Made by a program: the position numbers and the translations under genes. A DNA stretch of 49,619 nt from positions 1 to 49,619 of the forward strand of contig NZ_JADEUF010000014.1 in the NCBI RefSeq assembly GCF_015163655.1. The letters are read 5' to 3'. Below, one piece after another: positions 1-13,037 of this stretch. Numbering within the stretch: position 1 is the stretch's first letter; every line of letters starts with the position of its first letter. The DNA is from Xenorhabdus griffiniae. Lineage in GTDB: Bacteria > Pseudomonadota > Gammaproteobacteria > Enterobacterales > Enterobacteriaceae. The notes under the pieces are model-generated. The model was not told where the DNA came from. It did not search any database and saw only the letters and a list, made by a program, of their open reading frames with translations.

Positions 1-292
<292 letters not shown>

Positions 293-315
293 TTTTTTTA
301 ATGTGTTCATTTTGG

Positions 316-340
316 AAGGGCATCGATAGATGCCCTTTTT
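316..340 (+). terminator. Rho-independent terminator of tuf
   Basis: A perfect stem AAGGGCATC/GATGCCCTT with a four-base GATA loop is followed by a T run. It lies 24 bases after the tuf stop, so secE-nusG is probably a separate transcription unit. Confidence 0.85.
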
Positions 341-356
341 ATACGTTGTCTTAAGA

Positions 357-452
357 AGAACCTATCTCATCAATAGTTGTTCATTATTGGCCAATTAAGG
401 CAGATAAATTGCTATTTGATTGCTATTCTTAATTATTGGTGAGATAGGCTCT
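357..452. repeat. 96-bp intergenic inverted-repeat element (MITE-like)
   Basis: Terminal inverted repeats of 19 bases (357-375 and 434-452, two mismatches, core CCTATCTCA) enclose an AT-rich, non-coding interior. No clear target-site duplication is visible. The ends resemble those of small palindromic elements I associate with Photorhabdus and Xenorhabdus genomes, but no second copy occurs in this window. Together with the terminator and 175 bases of AT-rich leader it fills the tuf-secE gap; no tRNA gene is seen there. Confidence 0.5.
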
Positions 453-627
453 GATACAACGGATAGGCTTAAATATCATTAAGATATAAAAGTCCTGCTG
501 AATTAAGGTGCCGAGTCAGATACAATTACAATTATCTTTGGGTTCGGTCTGATTTGTTTTGCTCTTGCGAGGCAAGCTGGCTATCTATTTACATCATAGT
601 TACTTACATATAGTTACAGGTTGGTTT

Positions 628-1011
628 ATGAGTGCGAATAGCGATGCTCAAGAAAGCGGGCGTGGTCTTGATATAGCAAAATGGCTATTAGTGGCAGTGC
701 TACTGGTGGTTGCTATTGTGGGTAATTACTATTACCGAGAGTATAACCTGCCTCTGCGCGCGATAGCCGTGGTTGCTATTGTTGCCCTTGCAGGAGCAGT
801 TGCATTGTGGACTGTAAAAGGTAAAGCTGCATTAGCCTTTGCCCGTGAAGCCCGCATTGAAATGCGTAAAGTCATTTGGCCAACTCGCCAGGAAGCACTG
901 CATACGACTTTAATTGTTGCAGCTGTGACGGCTGTCATGTCTCTTATTTTGTGGGGGCTTGATGGTATTCTGGTGCGTTTAGTTTCATTTATTACAGGCC
1001 TGAGGTTTTAA
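628..1011 (+). CDS. secE: SecE, SecYEG translocon subunit
   Basis: A 127-residue inner-membrane protein, the same length as E. coli SecE. It clamps SecY in the protein-conducting channel. Three hydrophobic segments are visible (about residues 18-36, 43-61 and 92-113). The conserved amphipathic stretch before the third one, with [10 protein letters not shown], is the SecE signature. The reading frame stays open upstream, but the ATG at 628 gives MSANSD, as in relatives, and the family length. It is followed by nusG after three bases. A weak promoter candidate lies upstream, with tandem TACAAT hexamers at 521-526 and 527-532 but no good -35 box. Confidence 0.96.
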   Translation: MSANSDAQESGRGLDIAKWLLVAVLLVVAIVGNYYYREYNLPLRAIAVVAIVALAGAVALWTVKGKAALAFAREARIEMRKVIWPTRQEALHTTLIVAAVTAVMSLILWGLDGILVRLVSFITGLRF

Positions 1012-1014
1012 AAA

Positions 1015-1560
1015 ATGTCTGAGTCCCCAAAAAAGCGTTGGTATGTCATCCAGGCATTTTCTGGGTTTGAAGGTCGCGTCGCTCAATCTCTGCGTGAACA
1101 TATCAAATTACAAGAGATGGAAGATTTTTTTGGCGAAGTGATGGTGCCGACAGAAGAAGTTGTTGAGATCCGCAGTGGTCAGCGCCGTAAAAGCGAGCGT
1201 AAATTCTTCCCTGGCTATGTCTTGGTACAGATGGTAATGAACGATGCGACTTGGCATTTGGTTCGTAGTGTACCTCGCGTAATGGGTTTTATCGGTGGCA
1301 CCTCTGACCGCCCAGCACCAATCAGCGATAAAGAAGTTGATGCGATCATGAATCGTCTTCAACAGGTTGGTGATAAACCACGGCCAAAAACTCTGTTCGA
1401 ACCAGGCGAAATGGTTCGAGTCAGCGATGGCCCGTTTGCAGACTTCAATGGTGTGGTAGAAGAAGTCGATTACGAGAAGAGCCGCTTGAAAGTATCGGTT
1501 TCTATCTTTGGTCGTGCTACGCCTGTTGAGCTGGATTTCAGCCAGGTAGAGAAAGTCTAA
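1015..1560 (+). CDS. nusG: NusG transcription elongation and termination factor
   Basis: 181 residues, identical in length to E. coli NusG. The N-terminal NGN domain ([15 protein letters not shown], about 9-120) binds the RNA polymerase clamp helices. The C-terminal KOW domain (about 127-178, with [19 protein letters not shown]) contacts Rho or ribosomal protein S10. NusG reduces pausing, helps Rho-dependent termination and couples transcription to translation. It forms an operon with secE, three bases apart. The ATG at 1015 is the family start; the ribosome-binding site (GAGG, 1002-1005) is modest. Confidence 0.97.
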   Translation: MSESPKKRWYVIQAFSGFEGRVAQSLREHIKLQEMEDFFGEVMVPTEEVVEIRSGQRRKSERKFFPGYVLVQMVMNDATWHLVRSVPRVMGFIGGTSDRPAPISDKEVDAIMNRLQQVGDKPRPKTLFEPGEMVRVSDGPFADFNGVVEEVDYEKSRLKVSVSIFGRATPVELDFSQVEKV

Positions 1561-1586
1561 TCTGGTGATTAAGTAAGCGTTTATGC

Positions 1587-1615
1587 TTGCAAAGGGTGTG
1601 AAATTAGCATACAAT
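1587..1615 (+). promoter_or_regulatory. Sigma-70 promoter of rplKA
   Basis: TTGCAA (1587-1592), a 17-base spacer and TACAAT (1610-1615) form a near-consensus promoter about 160 bases before rplK. This is where the L11 operon promoter is expected. Transcription should start near 1622. Confidence 0.7.
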
Positions 1616-1730
1616 TTCGCGCCTTTTGTTTTTTATCCAAGCATCATTTTTAGATGATACTTAGATAATTATTAGGTTAGTTAAAGTTTTTAGTGACCTG
1701 GTCTTTAATAGACGGGGTTCGAATCGTCAG

Positions 1731-1759
1731 GGGAGCCTCATTTTGAGGCGATAAGACCC
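1731..1759 (+). promoter_or_regulatory. L1-binding operator in the rplKA leader
   Basis: The leader forms GCCTCA-TTT-TGAGGC (1735-1749). It is enclosed by GGG (1731-1733) pairing with CCC (1757-1759) across an asymmetric internal loop GATAAGA. This asymmetric loop next to a GC-rich stem is the layout of the L1 target by which RplA represses translation of rplK and rplA. The site lies just upstream of the rplK ribosome-binding site (AGAGGA). The match is structural; binding is inferred. Confidence 0.6.
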
Positions 1760-1776
1760 GCATAGAGGAAAAATAA

Positions 1777-2913
<1,137 letters not shown>

Positions 2914-2943
2914 TGATTTAAGCTGAGAATAACGCTTTACCTT

Positions 2944-2972
2944 AGCGTCAGATTTGTCTAAAATCTGACGCT
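2944..2972 (+). other. Perfect 12-bp hairpin between rplA and rplJ
   Basis: Arms 2944-2955 and 2961-2972 (AGCGTCAGATTT/AAATCTGACGCT) are perfectly complementary around a five-base loop. Only a short, interrupted T tract follows. It may be a partial terminator, an RNA-processing site or a stability element between the L11 and L10 units. Confidence 0.6.
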
Positions 2973-3082
2973 TCAAATTTGCCTGATCAGTGTGTTTTAT
3001 AACACACAGCTTTCGAAAAATAAGGCAGTATCGGCAAATAACAAGTTTTCGGTTGGAGCTTGGCCTCATCCAAGCCCCGTCC

Positions 3083-3250
3083 AAGACCGCAGGCGTAAGT
3101 AATTACTTAATATCCTGCGTAGACGGTGACAGAGCCAAATGAAATTTATTTTCTGGATTCTGCTCACCGTGTTTCAGCGCTCAGGCACATTTGGTGTTTT
3201 GAGTGAAGTGAGTCCCGGGTTTGCCCGGTTAATCCAGGAGCAAGAAGCTA
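3083..3250 (+). promoter_or_regulatory. L10 leader (autoregulatory leader of rplJL-rpoBC)
   Basis: The 5' untranslated region carries nested stems: CGCAGG 3088-3093 with CCTGCG 3114-3119, and CGGTGA 3124-3129 with TCACCG 3164-3169. A GC-rich hairpin before the ribosome-binding site AGGAG follows. This agrees with the enterobacterial L10 leader, to which the L10-(L7/L12)4 complex binds to repress translation of rplJ. The upstream part of the rplA-rplJ gap (2973-3082) must hold the rplJ promoter; I see TATAAC at 2998-3003 but no convincing -35 box. Confidence 0.75.
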
Positions 3251-3748
3251 ATGGCACTAAATCTTCAAGACAAACAAGCGATTGTTGCTGAAGTCAGCGA
3301 AGTAGCCAAAGGCGCGCTGTCTGCGGTTGTTGCGGATTCTCGCGGCGTTACCGTAGATAAAATGACTGAACTGCGTAAAGCAGGTCGCGAAGCTGGCGTT
3401 TATATGCGTGTTGTTCGTAACACTCTGATGCGCCGTGCTGTTGAAGGTACTGAGTTTGAGTGCCTGAAAGAAGCGTTTGTTGGTCCAACCTTGATTGCTT
3501 TTTCTAACGAACATCCGGGCGCAGCTGCTCGTCTGTTCAAAGATTTCGCGAAAGCGAACCCAGCATTCGAGATTAAAGCAGCAGCCTTTGAAGGTGAGTT
3601 TATCCCAGCGAGCAACATCGATCGCCTGGCAACACTCCCAACTTACGAAGAAGCAATCGCACGCCTGATGTCAACCATGAAAGAAGCCGCTGCAGGCAAA
3701 CTGGTTCGCACTCTGGCTGCGCTACGCGATCAGAAAGAAGCTGCTTAA
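3251..3748 (+). CDS. rplJ: 50S ribosomal protein L10
   Basis: 165 residues, as in E. coli. The N-terminal domain binds 23S rRNA next to L11. The long C-terminal helix (from about residue 135) binds L7/L12 dimers to build the stalk. The start [17 protein letters not shown] is the conserved one, with AGGAG seven to eleven bases upstream. The L10-L12 complex also represses the operon through the leader. Confidence 0.98.
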   Translation: MALNLQDKQAIVAEVSEVAKGALSAVVADSRGVTVDKMTELRKAGREAGVYMRVVRNTLMRRAVEGTEFECLKEAFVGPTLIAFSNEHPGAAARLFKDFAKANPAFEIKAAAFEGEFIPASNIDRLATLPTYEEAIARLMSTMKEAAAGKLVRTLAALRDQKEAA

Positions 3749-3811
3749 TTGCTTATTTCCTTCGTTGCTTTTTAACGTATAAATTTTTTCTGAATTTTAG
3801 GAACACTTGTT

Positions 3812-4177
3812 ATGTCTATCACTAAAGAACAAATTCTGGACGCAGTTGCAGAAATGTCTGTAATGGACGTTGTTGAACTGATCAGCATGATGGAAGAAAA
3901 ATTCGGCGTTTCTGCTGCTGCAGCTGTAGCTGTAGTTGGTGGTGCTGCTGAAGCCGTTGAAGAAAAAACTGAATTCGACGTAATCCTGACTGGCGCTGGC
4001 GCTAACAAAGTTGCTGTAATCAAAGCAGTACGTGGCGCAACTGGCCTGGGTCTGAAAGAAGCGAAAGACCTGGTTGAAAGCGCACCAGCAGCTCTGAAAG
4101 AAGGCATCAGCAAAGAAGACGCTGAAGCTCTGAAAAAATCTCTGGAAGAAGCAGGTGCTTCTGTTGAGATCAAGTAA
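3812..4177 (+). CDS. rplL: 50S ribosomal protein L7/L12
   Basis: 121 residues. It has an N-terminal dimerisation domain (about 1-33), an alanine-rich hinge (about 34-52) and a C-terminal factor-binding domain with [12 protein letters not shown]. Multiple copies on L10 recruit EF-Tu, EF-G and IF2 and stimulate their GTPase activity. Located 63 bases after rplJ; an AGGA ribosome-binding site precedes the ATG. Confidence 0.98.
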   Translation: MSITKEQILDAVAEMSVMDVVELISMMEEKFGVSAAAAVAVVGGAAEAVEEKTEFDVILTGAGANKVAVIKAVRGATGLGLKEAKDLVESAPAALKEGISKEDAEALKKSLEEAGASVEIK

Positions 4178-4217
4178 GATCTGTTTGAAGTTCGCAGCCT
4201 GATTTTTTAAGGCTGGC

Positions 4218-4248
4218 GGCTGGCGGTTTTTTAATCGCCAGCCTTTTT
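4218..4248 (+). terminator. rplL-rpoB attenuator (partial rho-independent terminator)
   Basis: GGCTGGCG (4218-4225) pairs perfectly with CGCCAGCC (4236-4243) and is followed by TTTTT. In E. coli the hairpin at this place stops most polymerases, so that rpoBC is made in smaller amounts than the ribosomal proteins. The same role is inferred here. Confidence 0.85.
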
Positions 4249-4560
4249 GCGCTGTAAGGGCATTATCTGAAAACCAGATTTGCCTGAAAGGCATTAATAG
4301 GGAGTTAGTAGCATTTCACACTGTTTGGCTGCTAATAAACCCAAGATACTTCTTCCTATTGACGACTTAATATACTGCGTTCTCAGCTACGATCCACTCG
4401 GGTAGCTCGGTAGTAAAGGTAACGCAATGAAATGATTTAAGAGTAATAGTAATGGGTATTACGGAAAATATTCTGTTTTCTGTTCGAAAAAATAGTGTTG
4501 CAGAGTGCTGTCCTTAAGGGCGGACAGAGTGGGTCACTTATCAGCGAGCTGAGGAACCCT
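4249..4560 (+). other. Untranslated rplL-rpoB spacer
   Basis: 312 bases after the attenuator with no convincing gene. A small hairpin CTGTCC (4508-4513)/GGACAG (4522-4527) and the GAGG ribosome-binding site (4551-4554) precede rpoB. In E. coli this spacer contains an RNase III cleavage site. I cannot place the equivalent with confidence. Confidence 0.4.
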
Positions 4561-7500
4561 ATGGTTTACTCCTATACCGAGAAAAAACGTATTCGTAAGG
4601 ATTTTGGTAAACGTCCACAAGTTTTGGATGTTCCATACCTTCTTTCTATCCAACTTGACTCGTTCCAGAAGTTTATCGAGCAAGATCCTGAAGGCCAAAA
4701 TGGACTGGAAGCGGCCTTCCGTTCAGTGTTTCCAATTCAGAGCTACAGCGGCAATTCAGAGCTGCAATATGTAAGCTATCGTCTTGGCGAACCTGTCTTT
4801 GATGTCAAAGAGTGTCAGATCCGTGGCGTGACTTTTTCCGCACCTCTGCGTGTTAAGTTGCGTCTGGTGATCTATGAGCGCGAAGCGCCAGAAGGCACAG
4901 TTAAGGACATCAAAGAACAAGAAGTCTACATGGGTGAAATTCCACTCATGACTGATAACGGGACTTTCGTTATCAACGGTACTGAGCGCGTTATCGTATC
5001 TCAGTTGCATCGTAGCCCAGGCGTTTTCTTTGACAGCGATAAGGGTAAAACCCATTCATCCGGTAAGGTACTGTATAATGCACGTATCATTCCTTACCGC
5101 GGTTCGTGGTTAGATTTCGAATTTGATCCAAAAGATAACCTGTTTGTGCGTATCGACCGCCGCCGTAAGTTGCCGGCTTCGATTATTCTGCGTGCGATGG
5201 ATTATTCTTCTGAAGACATCCTGAATCTGTTCTTCAAAAAAACCGTTTTCGAAATTCGCGACAATAAATTGCAGATGATCCTGATTCCAGAACGTCTGCG
5301 TGGCGAGACAGCTTCATTTGATATTGAAGCAAACGGCAAGGTTTATGTTGAAAAAGGCCGCCGTATCACCGCTCGTCATATCCGCCAGTTAGAAAAAGAG
5401 CAGGTAGACCGTATTGAGGTGCCTGTTGAATATATCGCGGGTAAAGTTGTAGCAAAAGATTACATCGACCAGAACACAGGTGAAATCATCTGTGCGGCTA
5501 ACATGGAACTCTCTTTGGATCTGCTGGCGCGTTTAAGCCAGGCTGGTTACAAATCTATCGAGACCCTGTTCACCAATGATCTGGACCACGGTGCTTATAT
5601 TTCCGAAACTCTGCGTGTTGACCCAACCAATGATCGCCTGAGCGCACTGGTTGAAATCTATCGCATGATGCGTCCGGGTGAACCACCAACACGTGAAGCC
5701 GCAGAAAACCTGTTTGAGAACTTGTTCTTCTCTGAAGATCGTTATGATCTGTCTGCGGTTGGTCGTATGAAGTTCAACCGTTCACTGGATCGTGAAGAGG
5801 TTGAAGGTTCCGGTATCCTGAGCAAAGAAGACATCATTGACGTGATGAAGAAGCTCATCGATATCCGTAACGGTAAAGGTGAAGTCGACGATATCGACCA
5901 CTTGGGCAACCGTCGTATCCGTTCCGTTGGTGAAATGGCTGAAAACCAGTTCCGTGTCGGCTTGGTTCGTGTAGAACGTGCAGTGAAAGAGCGTTTGTCT
6001 CTGGGCGATCTGGATACCCTGATGCCACAGGACATGATCAACGCCAAACCAATTTCTGCGGCGGTGAAAGAGTTCTTTGGTTCGAGCCAGTTATCTCAGT
6101 TCATGGACCAGAACAACCCACTGTCTGAAATCACCCATAAACGCCGTATTTCTGCGTTGGGTCCAGGCGGTTTGACCCGTGAGCGTGCAGGCTTTGAAGT
6201 TCGAGACGTACACCCAACTCACTACGGCCGTGTATGTCCAATCGAAACACCTGAAGGTCCAAACATCGGTTTGATTAACTCATTGTCCGTTTATGCGCGT
6301 ACCAATGAGTATGGTTTCCTGGAAACACCTTACCGCTTAGTTCGTGACGGCGTGGTGACTGATGAAATTCACTACCTGTCTGCAATCGAAGAAGGTAACT
6401 ACGTTATTGCTCAGGCGAACACCGTATTGGATGAAGGAGGCCATTTCGTTGAAGAATTGGTTACTTGCCGTCATTACGATGAATCCAGCTTGTTCAACCG
6501 TGATCAGGTTCAGTACATGGACGTTTCGACACAACAGATCGTGTCCGTCGGTGCTTCTCTGATCCCATTCCTTGAACACGATGACGCCAACCGTGCATTG
6601 ATGGGTGCGAACATGCAACGTCAGGCGGTTCCAACTCTGCGCGCTGATAAGCCGCTGGTCGGAACAGGTATGGAGCGTGCGGTAGCGGTTGACTCCGGTG
6701 TAACCTCTGTGGCTAAACGCGGCGGTGTGGTTCAATACGTTGACGCATCTCGTATCGTTATCAAGGTTAACGAAGATGAAATGTACGCGGGTGAAGCGGG
6801 CATTGATATCTATAACCTGACCAAGTATACCCGTTCAAACCAAAACACCTGTATCAACCAGACACCATGTGTTTCTTTGGGTGAACTGGTAGAACGCGGT
6901 GACGTGCTGGCTGATGGTCCATCCACTGACTTGGGTGAACTGGCTCTGGGCCAGAACATGCGTGTGGCGTTCATGCCGTGGAATGGTTATAACTTCGAGG
7001 ACTCCATCCTCGTCTCTGAGCGTGTTGTTCAGGAAGACCGTTTCACCACTATTCACATTCAAGAACTGGCTTGTGTGTCTCGTGACACTAAACTGGGGCC
7101 TGAAGAGATTACGGCTGACATCCCTAACGTAGGTGAAGCTGCGCTGTCTAAACTGGACGAATCCGGTATCGTTTATATCGGTGCGGAAGTGAAAGGTGGC
7201 GACATTCTGGTTGGTAAAGTGACACCGAAAGGTGAAACTCAGCTGACTCCAGAAGAAAAACTGTTGCGTGCGATCTTCGGTGAGAAAGCGTCTGATGTGA
7301 AAGATTCCTCACTGCGCGTACCAAACGGTGTTTCTGGTACTGTTATCGACGTACAAGTCTTTACCCGTGATGGCGTAGAAAAAGACAAGCGTGCGTTGGA
7401 AATCGAAGAGATGCAGTTGCGTGAGGCTAAGAAAGACCTGACCGAAGAACTGCAAATTTTCGAAGCTGGCCTGTTTGCGCGTATTCACTCTGTATTGGTT

Positions 7501-8589
7501 GCCGGTGGTGTTGAAGCGGAAAAACTCAGCAAACTTCCTCGTGCGCGTTGGTTGGAGCTGGGCCTGGCTGATGAAGAAAAACAAAATCAGCTGGAGCAGT
7601 TGGCAGAACAGTATGACGAACTGAAAGTAGAGTTCGAGAAAAAACTGGATGCTAAACGCCGTAAGATCACTCAGGGTGACGATCTGGCACCAGGTGTGCT
7701 GAAAATTGTCAAAGTGTATCTGGCGGTGAAACGTCAGATCCAGCCTGGTGACAAGATGGCAGGTCGTCACGGTAACAAAGGTGTTATCTCCAAGATTAAC
7801 CCGATCGAAGACATGCCTTACGATGAAAACGGCACACCAGTGGACATCGTCTTGAACCCGCTGGGCGTACCATCACGTATGAACATCGGTCAGATTCTGG
7901 AAACTCACTTAGGTATGGCGGCGAAAGGCATTGGTGACAAGATCAATGCAATGCTGAAACAGCAACAAGAAGTTGCCAAGCTGCGTGAATTTATCCAGAA
8001 AGCGTATGATCTGGGTGATGATACCCGTCAGAAAGTTGACTTGAGTACCTTCACCGATGAAGAAGTGATGCGTCTGGCAGAAAACTTGAGAAAGGGTATG
8101 CCGATCGCAACACCTGTCTTTGACGGTGCAAAAGAGACCGAAATCAAAGAGTTGTTGAAACTGGGTGGCTTGCCGACTTCCGGTCAGATCACGCTGTTCG
8201 ATGGCCGTACAGGTGAACAATTCGAGCGTCAGGTAACCGTTGGTTACATGTACATGCTGAAATTGAACCACTTGGTTGATGACAAGATGCACGCCCGTTC
8301 TACCGGCTCTTACAGCCTGGTGACTCAGCAACCGCTGGGTGGTAAGGCACAGTTCGGTGGACAGCGTTTCGGTGAGATGGAAGTGTGGGCATTGGAAGCA
8401 TACGGTGCGGCGTACACCCTGCAAGAAATGCTCACCGTTAAATCCGACGATGTTAACGGTCGAACCAAGATGTATAAAAACATCGTGGATGGTAACCACC
8501 AGATGGAACCTGGCATGCCGGAATCTTTCAACGTATTGCTGAAAGAAATCCGTTCGTTGGGTATCAACATCGAGCTGGAAGACGAATAA
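4561..8589 (+). CDS. rpoB: DNA-directed RNA polymerase beta subunit
   Basis: 1342 residues, identical in length to E. coli RpoB from the start [15 protein letters not shown]. The frame is open upstream, but ATG 4561 with GAGG six bases before it gives the family start. The rifampicin-pocket segment begins with [11 protein letters not shown] at residue 507. It keeps D516, H526 and S531, so no common resistance substitution is seen. Conserved regions such as [11 protein letters not shown], the [13 protein letters not shown] segment and the C-terminal [20 protein letters not shown] are present. RpoB forms the catalytic core with RpoC and is cotranscribed with it. Confidence 0.99.
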   Translation: MVYSYTEKKRIRKDFGKRPQVLDVPYLLSIQLDSFQKFIEQDPEGQNGLEAAFRSVFPIQSYSGNSELQYVSYRLGEPVFDVKECQIRGVTFSAPLRVKLRLVIYEREAPEGTVKDIKEQEVYMGEIPLMTDNGTFVINGTERVIVSQLHRSPGVFFDSDKGKTHSSGKVLYNARIIPYRGSWLDFEFDPKDNLFVRIDRRRKLPASIILRAMDYSSEDILNLFFKKTVFEIRDNKLQMILIPERLRGETASFDIEANGKVYVEKGRRITARHIRQLEKEQVDRIEVPVEYIAGKVVAKDYIDQNTGEIICAANMELSLDLLARLSQAGYKSIETLFTNDLDHGAYISETLRVDPTNDRLSALVEIYRMMRPGEPPTREAAENLFENLFFSEDRYDLSAVGRMKFNRSLDREEVEGSGILSKEDIIDVMKKLIDIRNGKGEVDDIDHLGNRRIRSVGEMAENQFRVGLVRVERAVKERLSLGDLDTLMPQDMINAKPISAAVKEFFGSSQLSQFMDQNNPLSEITHKRRISALGPGGLTRERAGFEVRDVHPTHYGRVCPIETPEGPNIGLINSLSVYARTNEYGFLETPYRLVRDGVVTDEIHYLSAIEEGNYVIAQANTVLDEGGHFVEELVTCRHYDESSLFNRDQVQYMDVSTQQIVSVGASLIPFLEHDDANRALMGANMQRQAVPTLRADKPLVGTGMERAVAVDSGVTSVAKRGGVVQYVDASRIVIKVNEDEMYAGEAGIDIYNLTKYTRSNQNTCINQTPCVSLGELVERGDVLADGPSTDLGELALGQNMRVAFMPWNGYNFEDSILVSERVVQEDRFTTIHIQELACVSRDTKLGPEEITADIPNVGEAALSKLDESGIVYIGAEVKGGDILVGKVTPKGETQLTPEEKLLRAIFGEKASDVKDSSLRVPNGVSGTVIDVQVFTRDGVEKDKRALEIEEMQLREAKKDLTEELQIFEAGLFARIHSVLVAGGVEAEKLSKLPRARWLELGLADEEKQNQLEQLAEQYDELKVEFEKKLDAKRRKITQGDDLAPGVLKIVKVYLAVKRQIQPGDKMAGRHGNKGVISKINPIEDMPYDENGTPVDIVLNPLGVPSRMNIGQILETHLGMAAKGIGDKINAMLKQQQEVAKLREFIQKAYDLGDDTRQKVDLSTFTDEEVMRLAENLRKGMPIATPVFDGAKETEIKELLKLGGLPTSGQITLFDGRTGEQFERQVTVGYMYMLKLNHLVDDKMHARSTGSYSLVTQQPLGGKAQFGGQRFGEMEVWALEAYGAAYTLQEMLTVKSDDVNGRTKMYKNIVDGNHQMEPGMPESFNVLLKEIRSLGINIELEDE

Positions 8590-8720
8590 ATTCGTTTTTC
8601 CGCTGGTACTGCCCGATATAAGAATGTCGGGTGGCTTACCAGCCAGTGGTTATACTGGTTATAGAGGGGAGTGGCATGGGCCACTCACCTAACAGGTCTA
8701 ACTCCGACAGGAGCCATTTC

Positions 8721-11700
8721 GTGAAAGACTTATTGAAGTTTCTGAAAGCGCAAACCAAGACCGAAGAGTTTGATGCGATCAAAATTGCTCTGGCCTCTCC
8801 AGATATGATCCGTTCGTGGTCATTCGGGGAAGTAAAAAAGCCGGAAACTATTAACTACCGTACGTTCAAGCCTGAGCGTGACGGTCTTTTCTGTGCGCGT
8901 ATTTTCGGGCCAGTAAAAGATTACGAATGCTTGTGTGGTAAATACAAGCGTTTGAAACACCGTGGTGTGATTTGTGAGAAATGTGGCGTTGAAGTAACCC
9001 AGACTAAAGTTCGTCGTGATCGTATGGGTCACATTGAACTGGCATCTCCAACCGCTCACATTTGGTTCCTGAAATCTCTGCCATCCCGCATCGGCTTATT
9101 GCTGGATATGCCTCTGCGCGATATTGAACGCGTACTGTACTTCGAATCCTATGTGGTTGTTGAAGGGGGTATGACCAGCCTTGAGCGTGGACAAATCCTG
9201 ACTGAAGAACAGTATCTGGATGCACTGGAAGAGTTCGGTGATGAATTTGACGCAAAAATGGGTGCAGAAGCAATCCAGGCTTTGCTGAAAAGCATCGATC
9301 TGGAAAACGAATGTGAAACCTTGCGCGAAGAACTGAACGAAACCAACTCTGAAACCAAGCGTAAGAAGCTGACCAAGCGTATTAAACTGCTGGAAGCGTT
9401 CATTCAGTCTGGCAACAAACCAGAGTGGATGGTTCTGACCGTTCTGCCAGTTCTGCCACCGGATTTGCGTCCACTGGTTCCACTGGATGGCGGCCGTTTC
9501 GCAACTTCAGACCTGAACGATCTGTATCGTCGCGTTATTAACCGTAACAACCGTTTGAAGCGCCTGTTGGATCTGGCAGCACCAGATATCATCGTACGTA
9601 ACGAAAAACGTATGTTGCAGGAAGCGGTTGATGCGCTGCTGGACAACGGCCGTCGCGGTCGGGCAATTACCGGTTCCAATAAGCGCCCTCTGAAATCCCT
9701 GGCAGACATGATCAAGGGTAAACAGGGGCGTTTCCGTCAGAACTTGCTGGGTAAACGTGTTGACTACTCAGGTCGTTCTGTTATTACCGTAGGTCCATAC
9801 CTGCGCCTGCATCAGTGTGGTCTGCCTAAGAAGATGGCACTGGAGCTGTTTAAGCCATTTATTTACGGCAAACTGGAACTGCGTGGCCTGGCGACGACTA
9901 TTAAAGCCGCCAAGAAAATGGTTGAGCGTGAAGAAGCGGTGGTATGGGATATCCTGGATGAAGTCATCCGTGAGCACCCTGTTCTGCTGAACCGTGCACC
10001 TACCCTCCACCGTTTGGGTATTCAGGCATTTGAACCCGTTCTGATCGAGGGTAAAGCTATTCAGTTGCACCCACTCGTGTGTGCGGCATATAACGCCGAC
10101 TTCGACGGTGACCAGATGGCTGTTCACGTACCGTTGACACTGGAAGCTCAGTTGGAAGCGCGTGCGTTGATGATGTCTACCAACAACATCCTGTCTCCAG
10201 CGAGCGGTGAACCTATCATCGTTCCATCTCAGGACGTTGTATTGGGTTTGTACTACATGACCCGTGACTGTGTTAACGCGAAAGGCGAAGGCATGGTTCT
10301 GACTGGTCCTAAAGAAGCAGAACGCGTATACCGCGCAGGTCTGGCTTCTCTGCACGCCCGTGTCAAAGTTCGTATCACAGAAGAAGTGAAAGACGGTGAA
10401 GGTAATGTCACTGTCAATACGGGATTGGTTGATACGACCATTGGCCGTGCCATCCTGTGGATGATTGTACCGCGTGGCTTGCCATACTCATTGATTAACC
10501 AGCCACTGGGTAAAAAAGCTATCTCCAAGATGCTAAATACCTGTTACCGCATACTGGGTTTGAAGCCAACCGTTATTTTGGCTGACCAGACCATGTATAC
10601 CGGTTTTGCTTACGCTGCTCGTTCAGGGGTATCCGTAGGTATTGACGACATGGTTATTCCTGAGAAGAAAGAAGGCATCATCGCTGAAGCTGAAGCGGAA
10701 GTGGCCGAAATTCAGGAACAGTTCCAGTCAGGTCTGGTAACTGCTGGCGAACGTTATAACAAAGTTATCGATATCTGGGCTGCGGCGAACGAACGTGTTG
10801 CTAAGGCGATGATGGAAAACCTGTCTTCTGAAACAGTGATTAACCGTAACGGTGAAGAAGAACAACAGGTTTCCTTCAACAACATCTTTATGATGGCCGA
10901 CTCCGGTGCGCGTGGTTCTGCTGCTCAGATCCGTCAGTTGGCGGGTATGCGTGGTCTGATGGCAACGCCAGATGGCTCCATTATCGAAACCCCAATTACC
11001 GCGAACTTCCGTGAAGGTCTGAACGTACTCCAGTACTTCATCTCAACCCACGGTGCTCGTAAAGGTCTTGCTGATACCGCATTGAAAACGGCGAACTCCG
11101 GTTACCTGACCCGTCGTCTGGTTGACGTTGCCCAAGACTTGGTTGTAACTGAAGATGACTGTGGTACTCACGACGGTATCCTGATGACCCCAGTTATCGA
11201 AGGTGGTGATGTTAAAGAACCACTGCGTGAACGTGTATTGGGACGTGTAGCGGCGGAAGACATCCTGAAGCCAGGCACAGCGGACATTCTGGTTCCACGT
11301 AACACGTTGCTGAACGAAAAATGGTGTGATCTGTTAGAAGAGAACTCTGTTGACAGCGTGAAAGTACGCTCCGTAGTAAGTTGTGAAACTGACTTTGGTG
11401 TTTGTGCGAACTGTTACGGCCGTGACCTTGCTCGTGGTCACCTGATCAACAAAGGTGAAGCGATCGGTGTTATCGCAGCACAGTCAATCGGTGAACCAGG
11501 TACACAGTTGACGATGCGTACGTTCCACATCGGTGGTGCGGCATCTCGTGCGGCAGCAGAATCCAGCATTCAGGTACGTAACAAAGGTCATTTGAAACTG
11601 ATCAACGCGAAATTCGTTACGAACTCAGCAAGCAAACTGGTTATTACCTCTCGTAATACCGAATTGCGCCTGATCGACGATTTCGGTCGTACCAAAGAGA

Positions 11701-12947
11701 GCTATAAAGTTCCTTACGGCTCGGTATTGACGAAAGGTGATGGTGAGACAGTAGCTGGCGGTGAAACCGTTGCAAACTGGGATCCACACACCATGCCAAT
11801 CGTGAGTGAAGTATCCGGTATTATCCAGTTCTACGACATGGTTGATGGTCAAACCATTACCCGTCAGACGGATGAACTGACCGGCCTGTCTTCACTGGTG
11901 GTTCTGGATAGTGCAGAGCGTACTGGTAGTGGTAAAGACCTGCGTCCGGCACTGAAAATCGTAGACGCTCAGGGTAACGACGTTCTGATCCCAGGTACAG
12001 ATATGCCTGCTCAGTACTTCCTGCCGGGTAAAGCGATTGTTCAGCTGGAAGATGGTATGTCCATCTCTGCGGGTGATACATTGGCGCGTATTCCTCAGGA
12101 ATCTGGCGGTACTAAAGATATCACCGGTGGTCTGCCACGCGTTGCGGACTTGTTCGAAGCTCGTCGTCCGAAAGAGCCTGCTATCCTGGCAGAAATCAGC
12201 GGTATTGTTTCCTTCGGTAAAGAAACCAAAGGCAAGCGCCGTCTGGTCATTACTCCGCTGGATGGTGGTGAACCTTACGAAGAGATGATCCCTAAATGGC
12301 GTCAGCTCAACGTGTTCGAAGGTGAGGTTGTTGAACGTGGTGACGTGATCTCCGATGGTCCAGAATCTCCACATGACATTCTGCGCCTGCGTGGTGTTCA
12401 TGCTGTTGCTCGTTATATCACTAACGAAGTACAGGAAGTTTACCGTCTGCAAGGCGTTAAGATTAACGATAAACACATTGAAGTTATCGTTCGTCAGATG
12501 CTGCGTAAAGCAACCATTGCGAATGCGGGTAGTTCCGAATTCCTTGAGGGCGAGCAGGTTGAATACGCCCGCGTTAAGGTTTCGAACCGCAAACTGGAGC
12601 AGGATGGCAAAGTACCAGCTCTTTTCCAGCGTGACCTGTTGGGTATCACCAAGGCATCACTGGCAACAGAATCCTTCATCTCTGCGGCATCGTTCCAGGA
12701 AACAACCCGCGTTCTGACTGAAGCTGCTGTTGCTGGTAAACGTGATGAACTGCGTGGCCTGAAAGAGAACGTCATCGTTGGTCGCTTGATCCCTGCGGGT
12801 ACAGGTTATGCTTACCATCAGGATCGCATTCGTCGTCGTCAAGAAAATGAAGTGGTTGAAGCGCCACAGTTTAGCGTTGACGAAGCCACTGCAAACCTTG
12901 CTGAATTGTTGAATGCAGGTTTTGGTAGCAGCAGCGATAACGAGTAA
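8721..12947 (+). CDS. rpoC: DNA-directed RNA polymerase beta' subunit
   Basis: 1408 residues, against 1407 in E. coli. Translation starts at GTG 8721 ([18 protein letters not shown]), as in E. coli, with AGGAG about eight bases upstream. In-frame codons back to 8631 are not family sequence. The zinc ribbon ([19 protein letters not shown], near residues 70-90) is intact. The catalytic magnesium loop NADFDGD is at 458-464. The bridge helix and trigger-loop regions are present. The C-terminal tail ([16 protein letters not shown] and onward) differs most from E. coli. Together with RpoB it forms the active centre; rpoB lies 131 bases upstream. Confidence 0.99.
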   Translation: MKDLLKFLKAQTKTEEFDAIKIALASPDMIRSWSFGEVKKPETINYRTFKPERDGLFCARIFGPVKDYECLCGKYKRLKHRGVICEKCGVEVTQTKVRRDRMGHIELASPTAHIWFLKSLPSRIGLLLDMPLRDIERVLYFESYVVVEGGMTSLERGQILTEEQYLDALEEFGDEFDAKMGAEAIQALLKSIDLENECETLREELNETNSETKRKKLTKRIKLLEAFIQSGNKPEWMVLTVLPVLPPDLRPLVPLDGGRFATSDLNDLYRRVINRNNRLKRLLDLAAPDIIVRNEKRMLQEAVDALLDNGRRGRAITGSNKRPLKSLADMIKGKQGRFRQNLLGKRVDYSGRSVITVGPYLRLHQCGLPKKMALELFKPFIYGKLELRGLATTIKAAKKMVEREEAVVWDILDEVIREHPVLLNRAPTLHRLGIQAFEPVLIEGKAIQLHPLVCAAYNADFDGDQMAVHVPLTLEAQLEARALMMSTNNILSPASGEPIIVPSQDVVLGLYYMTRDCVNAKGEGMVLTGPKEAERVYRAGLASLHARVKVRITEEVKDGEGNVTVNTGLVDTTIGRAILWMIVPRGLPYSLINQPLGKKAISKMLNTCYRILGLKPTVILADQTMYTGFAYAARSGVSVGIDDMVIPEKKEGIIAEAEAEVAEIQEQFQSGLVTAGERYNKVIDIWAAANERVAKAMMENLSSETVINRNGEEEQQVSFNNIFMMADSGARGSAAQIRQLAGMRGLMATPDGSIIETPITANFREGLNVLQYFISTHGARKGLADTALKTANSGYLTRRLVDVAQDLVVTEDDCGTHDGILMTPVIEGGDVKEPLRERVLGRVAAEDILKPGTADILVPRNTLLNEKWCDLLEENSVDSVKVRSVVSCETDFGVCANCYGRDLARGHLINKGEAIGVIAAQSIGEPGTQLTMRTFHIGGAASRAAAESSIQVRNKGHLKLINAKFVTNSASKLVITSRNTELRLIDDFGRTKESYKVPYGSVLTKGDGETVAGGETVANWDPHTMPIVSEVSGIIQFYDMVDGQTITRQTDELTGLSSLVVLDSAERTGSGKDLRPALKIVDAQGNDVLIPGTDMPAQYFLPGKAIVQLEDGMSISAGDTLARIPQESGGTKDITGGLPRVADLFEARRPKEPAILAEISGIVSFGKETKGKRRLVITPLDGGEPYEEMIPKWRQLNVFEGEVVERGDVISDGPESPHDILRLRGVHAVARYITNEVQEVYRLQGVKINDKHIEVIVRQMLRKATIANAGSSEFLEGEQVEYARVKVSNRKLEQDGKVPALFQRDLLGITKASLATESFISAASFQETTRVLTEAAVAGKRDELRGLKENVIVGRLIPAGTGYAYHQDRIRRRQENEVVEAPQFSVDEATANLAELLNAGFGSSSDNE

Positions 12948-12990
12948 TCGTGATGCATAGCATACCTTATATAGTATAGCTAATCGTGAA

Positions 12991-13019
12991 ATGCCCTCTC
13001 CTGGTAGAGGGCATTTTTT
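12991..13019 (+). terminator. Rho-independent terminator of rpoBC
   Basis: ATGCCCTCT (12991-12999) and AGAGGGCAT (13006-13014) form a perfect nine-base stem, followed by five T residues. It lies 43 bases after the rpoC stop and only 18 bases before the next gene. Confidence 0.9.
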
Positions 13020-13037
13020 ATTGGATGGAAAATTAAA

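Noticed and set aside
293-627. A tRNA gene between tuf and secE, as occurs in some bacteria.
   Set aside because: No cloverleaf, T-loop GGTTCGAATCC-type box or CCA end is present.
2944-2972. Calling the rplA-rplJ hairpin a full terminator.
   Set aside because: No uninterrupted T run follows, so it is listed only as a hairpin.
7309-8499. Long open frames on the minus strand opposite rpoB (110 to 196 codons).
   Set aside because: They lie wholly inside rpoB, follow its codon pattern in antisense, have no ribosome-binding sites and resemble no family. They are shadows of a highly biased gene.
8631-8720. A 30-codon N-terminal extension of rpoC.
   Set aside because: The extension is not family sequence, and GTG 8721 has a ribosome-binding site and the conserved beginning.
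9768-12476. Minus-strand frames of nearly 200 codons opposite rpoC.
   Set aside because: Same reasoning as for rpoB; rpoC is complete and matches its family throughout.
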